NCBI RefSeq assembly: GCF_016793705.1
Contig: NZ_JAEULO010000068.1
Coordinates: forward strand, 62,001 to 126,000
Direction of reading: 5' to 3'
Source: Tabrizicola sp.
Lineage (GTDB): Bacteria; Pseudomonadota; Alphaproteobacteria; Rhodobacterales; Rhodobacteraceae
Length of the DNA stretch: 64,000 nt
Under the pieces are notes generated by a model that saw nothing but the letters and a program-made list of their open reading frames with translations, was not told the DNA's origin and made no database searches. A program made the position numbers and the translations under genes. Shown piece after piece: positions 25,044 to 32,888 of this stretch. Every line of letters begins with the position of its first letter. The stretch's first letter is position 1.

Positions 25044-25682
25044 TCACCACCGCAGAAACCGATGGCCGAGCCAAGCGCCGATACTGCCAGTCAAGGCGAT
25101 CGCAAGCCCATACCAACTCACGAAGAATAGTGGCGAATCCTCAGTGCAGTGCAGCGCATAGCCCGCCGCCACCCCCGCCCCGGTCGCGACGCCGAGCAGT
25201 GCCCCGGTCAGCACGGGCCGCGTCGGCGCTGCCCGGCGCAGCAGGAAGACCCCAAGTGCCAGCGGAAGCGCCGACAGCATCCCGATGGAGCCGAGGCAGG
25301 CCAGGGCAGTGCTCCCCGCCGCTTCTGACAATAGCGGACCCTCCGCCGTCGCCATGCGATACGCAGCCATCGCGATGGCCAGCGTCACAGGCACGAACAC
25401 AGGCCACAGGACGACCCGCCCCTCCGGTCGCGCCGAACCAAGGGTCAACCAGACCGCGATGACCGACAACAAGCCCGGCAGCACCGTCTTCGCCTGCACC
25501 GGCAGATGCGCCCAAGCTGTGACCAGATCTGACCGAAGGCCGAACTCCGCTGAATAGAGAACCAGTCCCGCCACCGCCAGCCCCACCATGCCGCCCAGCA
25601 GGACCGCAGGCGAAAACCGCGCGGGCACGGGGGCCTGCGCGAGATGGCGGATCAGGTCATCCGTGCTTTGCGGATCGCTCAT
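25044..25682 (-). CDS. nrsF: NrsF-family anti-sigma factor (DUF1109)
   Basis: A 212-residue inner-membrane protein with six hydrophobic segments after a short cytoplasmic N-terminus containing DDLIRHLAQ, the layout of NrsF/DUF1109 anti-sigma factors. It holds only two cysteines, Cys129 (TALACLGSIG) and Cys179 (ALHCTEDSP). In the Caulobacter homologue two cysteines at nearly the same positions are needed to sense heavy metals (from memory of published work). Its ATG overlaps the sigma-factor stop (ATGA), as expected for a sigma/anti-sigma pair. It should hold the sigma factor at the membrane until metal or thiol stress releases it. Confidence 0.88.
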   Translation of the reverse strand: MSDPQSTDDLIRHLAQAPVPARFSPAVLLGGMVGLAVAGLVLYSAEFGLRSDLVTAWAHLPVQAKTVLPGLLSVIAVWLTLGSARPEGRVVLWPVFVPVTLAIAMAAYRMATAEGPLLSEAAGSTALACLGSIGMLSALPLALGVFLLRRAAPTRPVLTGALLGVATGAGVAAGYALHCTEDSPLFFVSWYGLAIALTGSIGAWLGHRFLRW

Positions 25683-26311
25683 TTCATCATCCTCTCGGCC
25701 AGACCAGACAGCCGCCGCATCGCCCGGTGCAGCGCCACCCGCGCCGCGCCGGCAGTCATCCCGACCGTCTCTCCTGCTTCTTCGGCCGTCTTGCCATCCA
25801 GCGCCACCGCCCGGACCAGCATCGCCGACCGTGCGTCGATCATGCCCAGCATCATTTCGGTATCCCGCCCCGACAGCGGAACCACCGAACTCTCCTCGGG
25901 CAGCACTTCCGCGAATTCCTCGATGGGCAGCGTCACGGACGTCCCGCGCCGCCGGAAGGCATCCACCACCTTGTAACGGGCCAACGCATAAAGCCACGGT
26001 CGTACCGGCGCATCCCGCCGCCATGTCTTCCGCTTCAGGTGAATCGCCAGCAGCACCTCCTGCAGGATGTCCTCGTGCTGATCGGGGGGCAGCGCGTCCC
26101 CGCGCCGCCGGATCACCGTGCGCAGGGTCGGCGTCACAGCCTGCAGGAACCGCGCGAAAGCCGCGCCATCTCCGTCATTCGCGCGGGCGAGCAGAACCTC
26201 CCAGACCTCGTCCTGCGGCACCCGACCCTCCACCCGCGCTGAGAGCACGGTAACCGAGGCGGGCAGCTCCGCACAGTCACGCCTCGGTGAAAGGGCGAAG
26301 GCAGCGGTCAT
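25679..26311 (-). CDS. sigF: ECF sigma factor (SigF-type)
   Basis: A 210-residue extracytoplasmic-function sigma factor. Region 2 contains DILQEVLLAIHLKRKTWRRD and PWLYALARYKVVDAFRRRG (about residues 80-125). Region 4 holds the helix-turn-helix around TAEEAGETVGMTAGAARVALHRAM. The start is set by an ATGA overlap with the thioredoxin stop; a GTG at 26221, with GGAGGG upstream, would give a more typical 180-residue protein and may be used. The gene order buf-doxX-sigma-NrsF matches SigF systems that control bufferin genes in Caulobacter, so the promoter at 29879-29904 is its likely target, giving autoregulation. Confidence 0.88.
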   Translation of the reverse strand: MTAAFALSPRRDCAELPASVTVLSARVEGRVPQDEVWEVLLARANDGDGAAFARFLQAVTPTLRTVIRRRGDALPPDQHEDILQEVLLAIHLKRKTWRRDAPVRPWLYALARYKVVDAFRRRGTSVTLPIEEFAEVLPEESSVVPLSGRDTEMMLGMIDARSAMLVRAVALDGKTAEEAGETVGMTAGAARVALHRAMRRLSGLAERMMK

Positions 26312-26712
26312 GCCACGGCCAGCGCCGCGTCGAAGAGTGCCTTGATCTCGGCCTTGCCGGTCCCCGCAACGATTCGCGCGATCTCCTCCCGCCCCTTAAG
26401 CGCGACAAGCGTCGACCGCCGCGGGATCTTCAGCGCACGTGACAGCTCGCCTTCGCCATGCTCGTCCCAATCCACCACGATGAAGCGTATCTTGCGCTCG
26501 TAGTCCGGGTTCTCGGCCATCAGCGCGGCGATCACCCTCTCCTGCGCCTGACAGGTGCTGCACCAGCTGGCCCAGAAATCCAGCAGCACAACCTCGCCCG
26601 CATCCATCGCCGCCTCGGCCAGACCGGGGGTATAGAAGGTGCGGTCATCCGCCCGCGACGGGCTGGCAAGCAGCAGGGCGGCAGTGGACAGAAGCAACGC
26701 GCGACGGTTCAT
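26308..26712 (-). CDS. Exported thioredoxin-fold protein
   Basis: A 134-residue protein with an N-terminal signal peptide (NRRALLLSTAALLLASPSRA) and a thioredoxin fold carrying the redox pair WCSTC (Cys51, Cys54). It is DsbD-gamma/SoxW-like: DFWASWCSTCQAQERV then a conserved-looking strand FIVVDWDEHG. The ATG has GAGAGG upstream. It lies directly after ccdA, which would feed it electrons across the membrane, and its stop overlaps the sigma-factor start. A job in keeping bufferin or BufB-processed cysteines reduced in the periplasm is plausible but inferred. Confidence 0.86.
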   Translation of the reverse strand: MNRRALLLSTAALLLASPSRADDRTFYTPGLAEAAMDAGEVVLLDFWASWCSTCQAQERVIAALMAENPDYERKIRFIVVDWDEHGEGELSRALKIPRRSTLVALKGREEIARIVAGTGKAEIKALFDAALAVA

Positions 26713-26729
26713 GGGATACCTCTCTGGTT

Positions 26730-27440
26730 TCAAATGCTGACGGAAAGATCGACGAGCCATGCGGGCAGGATGCGCAACGCGGCCTCGTCAAGGATGTGGT
26801 TCAGGCCAAGGAACAGCGCCGCCCCGACGGCAATGAAGACCCAGCCCATCGCGGGCCGCGCACGGGCCGAAAGCGCGACCGCGCGGCCCATGTTGTGCCT
26901 CAGCCAGCCGCGAAGCCCATAGGCGGCGGAGAGGATCAGCGTCGCCACGCCGGCGGCAAATGCCGCCATGGTGGCGGCGGCATGACCAAGGCCCTGCCCC
27001 GTGCTGGCCAATGCAATGGCCGCGCCCAGTGTCGGGCCGATGCAGGGGCTCCAAACCGCGCCCAACAGCGCGCCGCCCGCGAACTCTGCCCCGATCCCGC
27101 GAGGGCTGGAGGAGATGCGGGCATCCGCCGCGGCCGCAATTCCCGCCGAGGCCATGGAAAACCGCCGCCCCAGCGCGGGCAGGACCATGACCAGCCCGAA
27201 GCCGACCATGACCACCGCCGCGATGCGCGTGACATCCTCCGGATAGATCCCGAAAGCCGGACCGATGGCCGCCACAACCGTACCGACCACGACGAAGGAC
27301 AAGCCCATCCCCACCGCAAGCGCCATGGGCGCACGCGGATCGGTTTGCAGACTGCTCGCCACCACGATGGGCAAGACCGGCAGGACGCAAGGATTGATCA
27401 GGGTCAGCAATCCCGCGAGATAGGCGAAGACCAGTTCCAT
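26730..27440 (-). CDS. ccdA: CcdA/DsbD-type transmembrane electron carrier
   Basis: A 236-residue polytopic membrane protein of the CcdA/DsbD family with about six helices. The two redox cysteines in membrane helices are present: Cys18 (LINPCVLPVLP) and Cys133 (WSPCIGPTLG). Such proteins move reducing equivalents from cytoplasmic thioredoxin to periplasmic thiol proteins. Its ATG overlaps the doxX stop (TGATG), and a thioredoxin gene follows 17 bases later. Its presence inside a bufferin operon points to thiol maintenance during copper stress rather than cytochrome c assembly; that function is inferred. Confidence 0.9.
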   Translation of the reverse strand: MELVFAYLAGLLTLINPCVLPVLPIVVASSLQTDPRAPMALAVGMGLSFVVVGTVVAAIGPAFGIYPEDVTRIAAVVMVGFGLVMVLPALGRRFSMASAGIAAAADARISSSPRGIGAEFAGGALLGAVWSPCIGPTLGAAIALASTGQGLGHAAATMAAFAAGVATLILSAAYGLRGWLRHNMGRAVALSARARPAMGWVFIAVGAALFLGLNHILDEAALRILPAWLVDLSVSI

Positions 27441-27889
27441 CAGCCCCCCGTCCCCCGGTCGATCCCCACCAGACGGTCGAGCGACCACCGTCCCGGTCCC
27501 CGCGCCACCACCGCCAGCAGCGGCGCGGCCCAGAGGCCATGCGTCATCCACGCATCGGGATAGACGAAGACCTGTATCACCGCCGTCATCATCAGCAGAC
27601 CCAGCGCGGAAAGCCGTGTCAACAGGCCGAGGATCAGCAGGACGGGCAGCAGATGTTCAGCCACCGTCGCCATCACCGCCGCCAGCTCCGGCGGGATCAG
27701 CGGCAGGGCGTATTCGTTCTCGAACAGGAACCATGTGGAGTCCTTGATCGCGAACCCCTCCACCTTCGTCTGCCCAGACTGCCAGAAGACCAGCGCCGGA
27801 AACACCCGCAGCATCAATGCGACCGGCGCGTCGGGGATGGCGGCAAAGCCAAGGTTCAACTTCTGCAGCACCGTCTCACTCCCTTGCAT
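27440..27889 (-). CDS. DoxX-family membrane protein of the bufferin cluster
   Basis: A 149-residue four-helix DoxX-like protein (blocks [18 protein letters not shown] and [23 protein letters not shown]). I start at ATG 27889, inside the end of bufC (14-base overlap), with GGGAG-type ribosome bases in the coding end of bufC. A TTG at 27895 is also in frame. DoxX proteins are regular fourth members of bufferin operons (sometimes called BufD). Its biochemical role is not established. The stop overlaps the ccdA start. Confidence 0.84.
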   Translation of the reverse strand: MQGSETVLQKLNLGFAAIPDAPVALMLRVFPALVFWQSGQTKVEGFAIKDSTWFLFENEYALPLIPPELAAVMATVAEHLLPVLLILGLLTRLSALGLLMMTAVIQVFVYPDAWMTHGLWAAPLLAVVARGPGRWSLDRLVGIDRGTGG

Positions 27890-28625
27890 CGACAATCGCC
27901 CCCGCCCGCATCAGCACAATCAGCAGCGGTTGCGGATCATGCCCAGCCTCCGCCGCCTGCCCCGCGGACGCTGCAAGCGACAGGCGCTCCCCCGACAGGA
28001 TCGCCCTCAGCATCGCGGCATCCCCTTGACCCACCGACCGCACCGGCACCTGAAACCCCGCATCCCGCAGGATCAGCGCGAATTCCGGTCCTGCCACAAG
28101 CGGCACATCCTCTCTGCCCGGCTGATTGCGCGCCCAGATGGATACCGCCGGACAAGCCAGCGTCAGCAGCGTGACGGAGGGATGCAGCATCAGCCGCACC
28201 CGCTCTGGATCAGCCCCCGCAAGGACAGCCGGATCGACAGGCCGCGCATCCGCTGCATGGAACGCCCGCCCACGGGCGAACTCGATCCGCGCCACATCCC
28301 CCAGATAGGGATAGGCGGCCAGCGGCGGGAACCCCTCCAGGAACCCCGCGAACCCCGCGCCCCATTCGGCCAGCACGGGCGATTTCGGACGGTCCGTTTC
28401 GGCGTAAAGCCGAGCAAGCGGCGCGAAGAACACCTCGCCCACCAGACGCCGGATCACCGGAAACCGCGCGGCCAGCGCCTCGGCCAGGCTGACCGCCACG
28501 TTGTTGCGATAGACGGCAAAGCGCCGCTCCACCTCCTCCGGATGACGTGCCACCATCCCCTTTGGGACGGGCGCACCCCGCAGCGCGGCATCGAAGGCAG
28601 CGACGAACTCAGGATGCGCGTGCAA
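27876..28625 (-). CDS. bufC: BufC, DUF2063 partner of the MNIO enzyme
   Basis: A 249-residue DUF2063 protein. The N-terminal helical domain carries [18 protein letters not shown] and the family block [29 protein letters not shown]; the C-terminal part contains [20 protein letters not shown]2063 proteins bind the precursor peptide and work with the DUF692 oxidase. I place the start at TTG 28625, eight bases after GGGAGG, because it gives the natural family N-terminus; the GTG at 28634 lies too close to that site. It overlaps the bufB end by 17 bases. Confidence 0.86.
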   Translation of the reverse strand: MHAHPEFVAAFDAALRGAPVPKGMVARHPEEVERRFAVYRNNVAVSLAEALAARFPVIRRLVGEVFFAPLARLYAETDRPKSPVLAEWGAGFAGFLEGFPPLAAYPYLGDVARIEFARGRAFHAADARPVDPAVLAGADPERVRLMLHPSVTLLTLACPAVSIWARNQPGREDVPLVAGPEFALILRDAGFQVPVRSVGQGDAAMLRAILSGERLSLAASAGQAAEAGHDPQPLLIVLMRAGAIVDARE

Positions 28626-29463
28626 AGCCCACACCTCCCGCCGCCAGGATCTCTCCCGCCCGCGCGGCCTCCGCCACCAGGACGGGCCAATCGGGCAGGT
28701 CATTGTCCCATTCGACCAGAGTGGGCAAAGGCCCCACCTGCGCGATCACCTCGGCGAACAGCGCCCAGACCGGATTGGCCACCGCGGTCCCATGGCTGTC
28801 GATCAGCAGCGGACCGGACGGCAACTCTTCCGCATCATGCCCGCCCAGATGCACCTCCCCCACCTGATGCAGCGGAAAGGCCGCCAGCCATGCGCGGGGA
28901 TCGGTGCCATGGTTGGTGCAGGAAACGAAGACGTTGTTCACGTCGAGCAGCAGCCCGCACCCCGTCCGACGCGCCACTTCGGCCAGAAACTCCGTCTCCG
29001 GGATCGTCGACTGCGCGAAACGCAGATAGGTTGCCGGGTTCTCCAGCAGCATCCGTCGCCCCAGCGCCGCCTGCACCTGATCCACATGGTTGCAGACCAG
29101 ACGCAGCGTCTCGTCCGTGTAGGGCAGCGGCAACAGGTCGTTCAGATACTCCGCCCCGTGGCTGGACCATGCCAGATGCTCGGAAAAACTTTCCGGCTCG
29201 TAGCTGTCGCACAGCCTGCGCAGTCGCGTCAGATGCGCCGTGTCCAACCCTCGCGCGCCGCCGATGGACAGACCCACCCCATGCACCGACAGCGCATGAT
29301 CCGCCCGGATCGCCCCGAGTTGTGCATGGGGCAACCCGCCCGCACCCATGTAATTCTCGGCATGCACCTCGAAAAAGCCGATCCCCGCCGCACCATGGCG
29401 GATCGCGGTGAAATGCTCGGGCTTGAAGCCCACTCCGGGCAGATTGGGAAGCGTCGCTGTCAT
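28609..29463 (-). CDS. bufB: BufB, DUF692/MNIO multinuclear iron oxidase
   Basis: A 284-residue TIM-barrel enzyme of the MNIO (DUF692) family, which uses a di- or tri-iron centre to modify cysteines of precursor peptides. Likely metal ligands sit in [59 protein letters not shown] and DSHGTAV. The start ATG 29463 has GGAGG nearby. It follows bufA after a strong hairpin and precedes bufC. In characterised bufferin systems the enzyme turns BufA cysteines into copper-binding thiooxazole groups; the same reaction is inferred here from family and order. Confidence 0.92.
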   Translation of the reverse strand: MTATLPNLPGVGFKPEHFTAIRHGAAGIGFFEVHAENYMGAGGLPHAQLGAIRADHALSVHGVGLSIGGARGLDTAHLTRLRRLCDSYEPESFSEHLAWSSHGAEYLNDLLPLPYTDETLRLVCNHVDQVQAALGRRMLLENPATYLRFAQSTIPETEFLAEVARRTGCGLLLDVNNVFVSCTNHGTDPRAWLAAFPLHQVGEVHLGGHDAEELPSGPLLIDSHGTAVANPVWALFAEVIAQVGPLPTLVEWDNDLPDWPVLVAEAARAGEILAAGGVGFARAS

Positions 29464-29487
29464 GGTGCCTCCGCTGGATGGAAGAAA

Positions 29488-29512
29488 GGGCGCGCGGACC
29501 ACCCGCGCGCCC
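29488..29512 (-). terminator. Intercistronic hairpin between bufA and bufB
   Basis: GGGCGCGCGG (29488-29497) pairs perfectly with CCGCGCGCCC (29503-29512) around a five-base loop, eight bases after the bufA stop on the minus strand. No strong T-run follows. It probably acts as a partial terminator or 3'-stabiliser that lets the small peptide be made in excess over its modifying enzymes. Confidence 0.65.
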
Positions 29513-29519
29513 CTCTGCA

Positions 29520-29828
29520 TCAGGCCTTGGGAATGTCGCGCTCCAGCGCCTCGAGCGACCCGTTCCGGGCCATGCCATCCTCGGCCGCCGGCAGTTCCAT
29601 CGTCATGCAAGTTCCCGCCGGAACCAGCTTCCACGAATTGCCCTGAAAATCGACCTTGGAGGTGCCGGCGCAGGTCGTCCCCGGCCCCGCCGCGCAGTCG
29701 TTCTGCCCGGCTAGTGCCACGCCGAAGCACTTCTCCATATCTTCCGCCATCACGGGTGTCACAGCCATCGCGCCGAGCGCGCAGGTCAGCGAGGCACCAA
29801 GAACGAAACGGGACGTCATCGCAGTCAT
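29520..29828 (-). CDS. bufA: BufA, bufferin precursor (DUF2282)
   Basis: A 102-residue small exported protein. The signal peptide (residues 1-28) ends at TPVMA, and the mature part starts [20 protein letters not shown]. Four core cysteines, 34, 45, 53 and 74, lie in the family motifs [22 protein letters not shown] and PAGTC, with the DFQGNSW block between; a fifth Cys (16) is in the signal peptide. This is the ribosomally made copper-chelating bufferin, modified by BufB/BufC and exported. The ATG 29828 has GGGAG upstream. It is the first gene of the operon, with a SigF-type promoter candidate 50-76 bases upstream. Confidence 0.92.
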   Translation of the reverse strand: MTAMTSRFVLGASLTCALGAMAVTPVMAEDMEKCFGVALAGQNDCAAGPGTTCAGTSKVDFQGNSWKLVPAGTCMTMELPAAEDGMARNGSLEALERDIPKA

Positions 29829-29878
29829 GTCAAAACTCCCTGTCAAACCGGAAAGGCCATCTGCCCTTCACCCAGCAG

Positions 29879-29904
29879 TTCGCAGAGAGGATCGGCACCG
29901 TTAC
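29879..29904 (-). promoter_or_regulatory. Candidate SigF-dependent promoter of the buf operon
   Basis: On the minus strand GTAACG, 16 bases, then CGAA. This is one base from the GTAACC-N16-CGAA motif that I recall for SigF promoters in Caulobacter crescentus. It sits upstream of bufA, with the CGAA block about 50 bases before the start codon, and the cognate sigma/anti-sigma genes are at the end of the same operon. Confidence 0.65.
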
Positions 29905-30051
29905 AGCGATCGCGGTTTCGTGATCCAGAAGATGTCGGCCGACAATTCTTGATTCAACCAAAGCCGATCGGCCGTCCGCTTGGGGCCGGGTGCGACGACG
30001 ACGTCGCAAGGGGCGGAGAGCGGACCGCCAACCGCCCTGCATCGGGTACGA

Positions 30052-30339
30052 TCAGAGAACCCGTCCGCTTCCATCGAACCACTTTGCCCGGGTCCAATCG
30101 ACCATGAGCCCGACCCGGTTGCCGGGGCCGTACGGGGTATGGCCCGGCAATCTGACCGTCAGATCCGAGGGCTGCCCCGGCACACGGATATAGGCATAGG
30201 TTTCGGCACCCAGACGTTCAATGAGTTCGATCTCGCCAATCAGATCGGCACCGGATTCGGTCGCAATCGCCAAATGCTCGGGCCGCATACCCAGTTCCGT
30301 GACGGTCTCCTTGCCAGAAAGAACCGGAACCGGCCTCAT
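30052..30339 (-). CDS. Separated C-terminal TOBE domain of the sugar-importer ATPase
   Basis: A 95-residue frame beginning [23 protein letters not shown] and ending WFDGSGRVL, the substrate-loop/TOBE domain that normally forms the C-terminus of UgpC/MalK/MsmK ATPases. It overlaps the ATPase frame (30336) as ATGA in a different reading frame. The two pieces sum to 350 residues, the usual family length. It is either a one-base frameshift (mutation or sequencing error) or a genuine split with translational coupling. No ribosome site is obvious at its ATG apart from coupling. Confidence 0.7.
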   Translation of the reverse strand: MRPVPVLSGKETVTELGMRPEHLAIATESGADLIGEIELIERLGAETYAYIRVPGQPSDLTVRLPGHTPYGPGNRVGLMVDWTRAKWFDGSGRVL

Positions 30340-31103
30340 GCCGGGCTTTCGATCTGCACGCCAGTCACGCGCACAGGAAGGAAGTTCATCGACGGCGCCC
30401 CGATGAACCCAGCGACGAAGCGGTTCGCCGGATGCTCGTACAGTTCCATCGGAGAGCCGACCTGTTCGATCCGCCCTTCATTGAACACCACGATCCGGTC
30501 GGCAAGTGTCATCGCCTCGACCTGGTCGTGTGTCACATAGACCATGGTCGCGCCCAGCCGCTGGTGCAGGCGGGCGATCTCAAGCCGCATCTGCACACGC
30601 AGGGCGGCATCAAGGTTGGAAAGGGGCTCGTCGAACAGAAAGACCCTGGGATTGCGGATGATCGCCCGGCCAATGGCGACCCGCTGGCGCTGGCCGCCCG
30701 ACAATTCTCGGGGGTAGCGCGCCAGAAGGGGGGTCAGTTGCAGCGTCTCGGCCACTTCGGCGACGCGCTTTGAGATCATGGCGCGGTCCTGCTTCCTTAG
30801 CTGCAAGCCGAAGCCGATGTTGTCGGCGACCGTCATGTGCGGGAACAGCGCGTAGGACTGGAAGACCATCGCGATGCCCCTGTCGGCGGGGCGGGTGCGC
30901 GTCACGTCGTGGCTGTCCAGCCGGATCGTGCCGGAGGTCGCATCCTCGAGCCCCGCGATCATGCGCAGCGTGGTGGACTTGCCGCAGCCCGAGGGGCCGA
31001 CGAAGACGACGAACTCGCCATCGGCGATGTCGAGGTCGAGGCCCTTGATCACCTCGACGGGACCGAAGGATTTGCGAAGGTCGGAAAGTTGAAGCTGTGC
31101 CAT
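30336..31103 (-). CDS. Sugar ABC importer ATPase, UgpC/MsmK type (truncated before TOBE)
   Basis: A 255-residue ATPase with full nucleotide-binding domain: Walker [11 protein letters not shown]-loop [12 protein letters not shown], signature LSGGQRQR, Walker [13 protein letters not shown], switch His in VTHDQVEAM. The CUT1-type linker [21 protein letters not shown] follows, then the frame stops at TGA just where the TOBE domain should begin; that domain continues in the next frame at 30339. It should form the dimeric motor of the importer encoded by the three genes downstream in coordinate order (transcribed before it). Function may survive if both parts are made. Confidence 0.88.
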   Translation of the reverse strand: MAQLQLSDLRKSFGPVEVIKGLDLDIADGEFVVFVGPSGCGKSTTLRMIAGLEDATSGTIRLDSHDVTRTRPADRGIAMVFQSYALFPHMTVADNIGFGLQLRKQDRAMISKRVAEVAETLQLTPLLARYPRELSGGQRQRVAIGRAIIRNPRVFLFDEPLSNLDAALRVQMRLEIARLHQRLGATMVYVTHDQVEAMTLADRIVVFNEGRIEQVGSPMELYEHPANRFVAGFIGAPSMNFLPVRVTGVQIESPA

Positions 31104-31106
31104 GGG

Positions 31107-31955
31107 TTATCCTTTGACCGCGCCCATGGTCATGCCCTTGATGAAGAAGCGCTGGAAGAACAGGAAGACGAGGAGCGTGGGCAAGCTGGCGACCAGCGAC
31201 AGGGCGCCCTGCACGCCCCAGGCGACGGAATACTGGCCCTTGAGGTTGACGATGCCGATCATGATCGTCCGCTTGTCATCGGACTGGGTGAAGATGAGCG
31301 GCCAGAGGAAATCGTTCCAGATCCAGGTGAACTGCAGCGTGGCCAGCACCGCAAGCGCGGGCAGCGACAAAGGCAGGACCACGCGGGTCAGGACCTGCCA
31401 TTCGCTCGCGCCCTCCATGATGGCGGCTTCGCGCAGCGCGTTCGGGACGGTGGCGAAGAAGTTGCGCATCATCAGGACGCAGATCGGCAGGCCAAGGGCC
31501 GAGTGGACGATGATCACCGGCCAGAGCGTGTCGATCAGGCCAATTCCGTTGAAGAGCCGGAAGAGCGGCACCAGGATCACCTGCGGCGGGAAGAACATGC
31601 CCGCCACGATCCCCAGGAACAGCACATTCGACCCGCGGAACGGCAGCTTGGCGAAGACATAGCCGGCAAGCGCCCCCAGCGTGATCGACACGGCCGTCGC
31701 GGGCAGAGTCACGAGGAGCGTGTTCAGGAAATACTGGTGGACAGCGGGGTTGCCCAGCACCTCGGCGAAGTTGCCGAGGTAGAGGCTGGCGGGCAGCGAC
31801 CAGAGCTCTCCCATCGAAATCTCGCGCGTGGTCTTGATCGAGGAGAGGAGCACTCCGACGGTGGGCAACAGGAACAGCACTGCCAGCACGCAGAGGATGG
31901 TGAAGATCGTCGCGGGCCAGGGGTTGAAGCGGGTGGCGGGCAAGGTGTCAGCCAT
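31107..31955 (-). CDS. Carbohydrate ABC importer permease, MalG/UgpE type
   Basis: A 282-residue CUT1-family permease with six helices, starting with ATIFTILCVLAVLFLLPTVGVLLSS. The cytoplasmic EAA loop is NALREAAIMEGASEWQVLTRVVLPLSLP. The C-terminal end FFQRFFIKGMTMGAVKG is typical of MalG-type proteins. It overlaps the partner permease by 8 bases and ends 3 bases before the ATPase start, so all are one minus-strand operon with the binding protein. Confidence 0.94.
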   Translation of the reverse strand: MADTLPATRFNPWPATIFTILCVLAVLFLLPTVGVLLSSIKTTREISMGELWSLPASLYLGNFAEVLGNPAVHQYFLNTLLVTLPATAVSITLGALAGYVFAKLPFRGSNVLFLGIVAGMFFPPQVILVPLFRLFNGIGLIDTLWPVIIVHSALGLPICVLMMRNFFATVPNALREAAIMEGASEWQVLTRVVLPLSLPALAVLATLQFTWIWNDFLWPLIFTQSDDKRTIMIGIVNLKGQYSVAWGVQGALSLVASLPTLLVFLFFQRFFIKGMTMGAVKG

Positions 31956-32829
31956 AGATCCGGTCCACCTTGCGCAGCTGGCGGAAGTAGAGCCCGATGA
32001 TCGCCAGCGCGATCAGGAACAGCACCACGGAAATCGCAGATCCATAGCCCATCAGGTATTTCTTGAAGCTTTCGTTGTACATGTGCATGGCCAGCGTGTC
32101 CGACGAATTGAACGGCCCGCCGCCGGTCATGATGTACAGGATGTCGAACCCTTTCAGCGAGTTGATGACCGAGAGCGCCACCACGACCACCGTCGATGGC
32201 GCCAGCAGCGGCAGGACCACGCGGCGGAAGCGTTGCCAGGGCGAGGCGCCTTCGATCTCGCACACCTCGAGCAGGTCGCCGGGAATGGCTGTCAGGCCGG
32301 CGAGGTAGATCACCATGGACAGCCCCGTCTGCTGCCAGGACCAGGCCACGATCACCGACCACAGGGCCGAGTCGGGCTTGGCAAGCCAGGCATACTTGAA
32401 CGTCTCGCCCGTGACCTGGGCGATGATGGTGTTCAGAAGCCCCCAGTCCGGCTGGTAGATCCAGGTCCAGATCTGCCCGACGATCACGGCGGACAGGCAG
32501 ATCGGCAGGTAGAAGATGCTCTTGAACACCCGCGCGCCGGTCACTCGGGCATCCAGAAGAAGCGCCAGCATCAGGCCAAGCGCCGTGGGCAGCACGATGG
32601 CCGCGACCATCCAGATCGTCGTGTTGATCGCCGCCTGCAGGAAAAGCCGGTCCGTGGCGATCTTGGCGAAGTTGTCGAAGCCGACGAAGCTGTAATCGGG
32701 GTCGAACCCGTTCCAGTTCGTGAAGCTGTAGTAGAACGAGCTGAGAAGCGGCCAGACCACGAACAGTCCGAAGACCGCCAGGGGCAGGGACAGAAGCGCG
32801 ATGCGCCAGAAGCGGTTGTGCTGTTCCAT
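31948..32829 (-). CDS. Carbohydrate ABC importer permease, MalF/UgpA type
   Basis: A 293-residue CUT1 permease: first helix IALLSLPLAVFGLFVVWPLLSSFYYS, periplasmic loop with FVGFDNFAKI, and EAA loop around GDLLEVCEIEGASPWQRFRRVVLPLLAPS. It pairs with the MalG-type protein. It is separated from the binding-protein gene by a 59-base gap that carries a GC hairpin. The family handles disaccharides, polyols, glycerol-phosphate and similar solutes; the ligand here is not known. Confidence 0.94.
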   Translation of the reverse strand: MEQHNRFWRIALLSLPLAVFGLFVVWPLLSSFYYSFTNWNGFDPDYSFVGFDNFAKIATDRLFLQAAINTTIWMVAAIVLPTALGLMLALLLDARVTGARVFKSIFYLPICLSAVIVGQIWTWIYQPDWGLLNTIIAQVTGETFKYAWLAKPDSALWSVIVAWSWQQTGLSMVIYLAGLTAIPGDLLEVCEIEGASPWQRFRRVVLPLLAPSTVVVVALSVINSLKGFDILYIMTGGGPFNSSDTLAMHMYNESFKKYLMGYGSAISVVLFLIALAIIGLYFRQLRKVDRIYG

Positions 32830-32853
32830 CTGTCCTGCGTCCTGCGGTCAGCC

Positions 32854-32879
32854 CGGGCCGCCCGGATCGGGGCGGCCCG
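32854..32879 (-). terminator. Intercistronic hairpin after the sugar-binding-protein gene
   Basis: A perfect 10-bp dyad, CGGGCCGCCC (32854-32863) and GGGCGGCCCG (32870-32879), with a six-base loop, ten bases after the binding-protein stop. There is no T-run. It probably protects the upstream message or attenuates read-through, favouring binding protein over permeases. Confidence 0.65.
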
Positions 32880-32888
32880 AAGCATGTG

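Noticed and set aside
24874..25161. Plus-strand frame with GGAG upstream of its ATG
   Set aside because: The frame runs into the antisense of nrsF, and composition and codon bias are not those of a gene.
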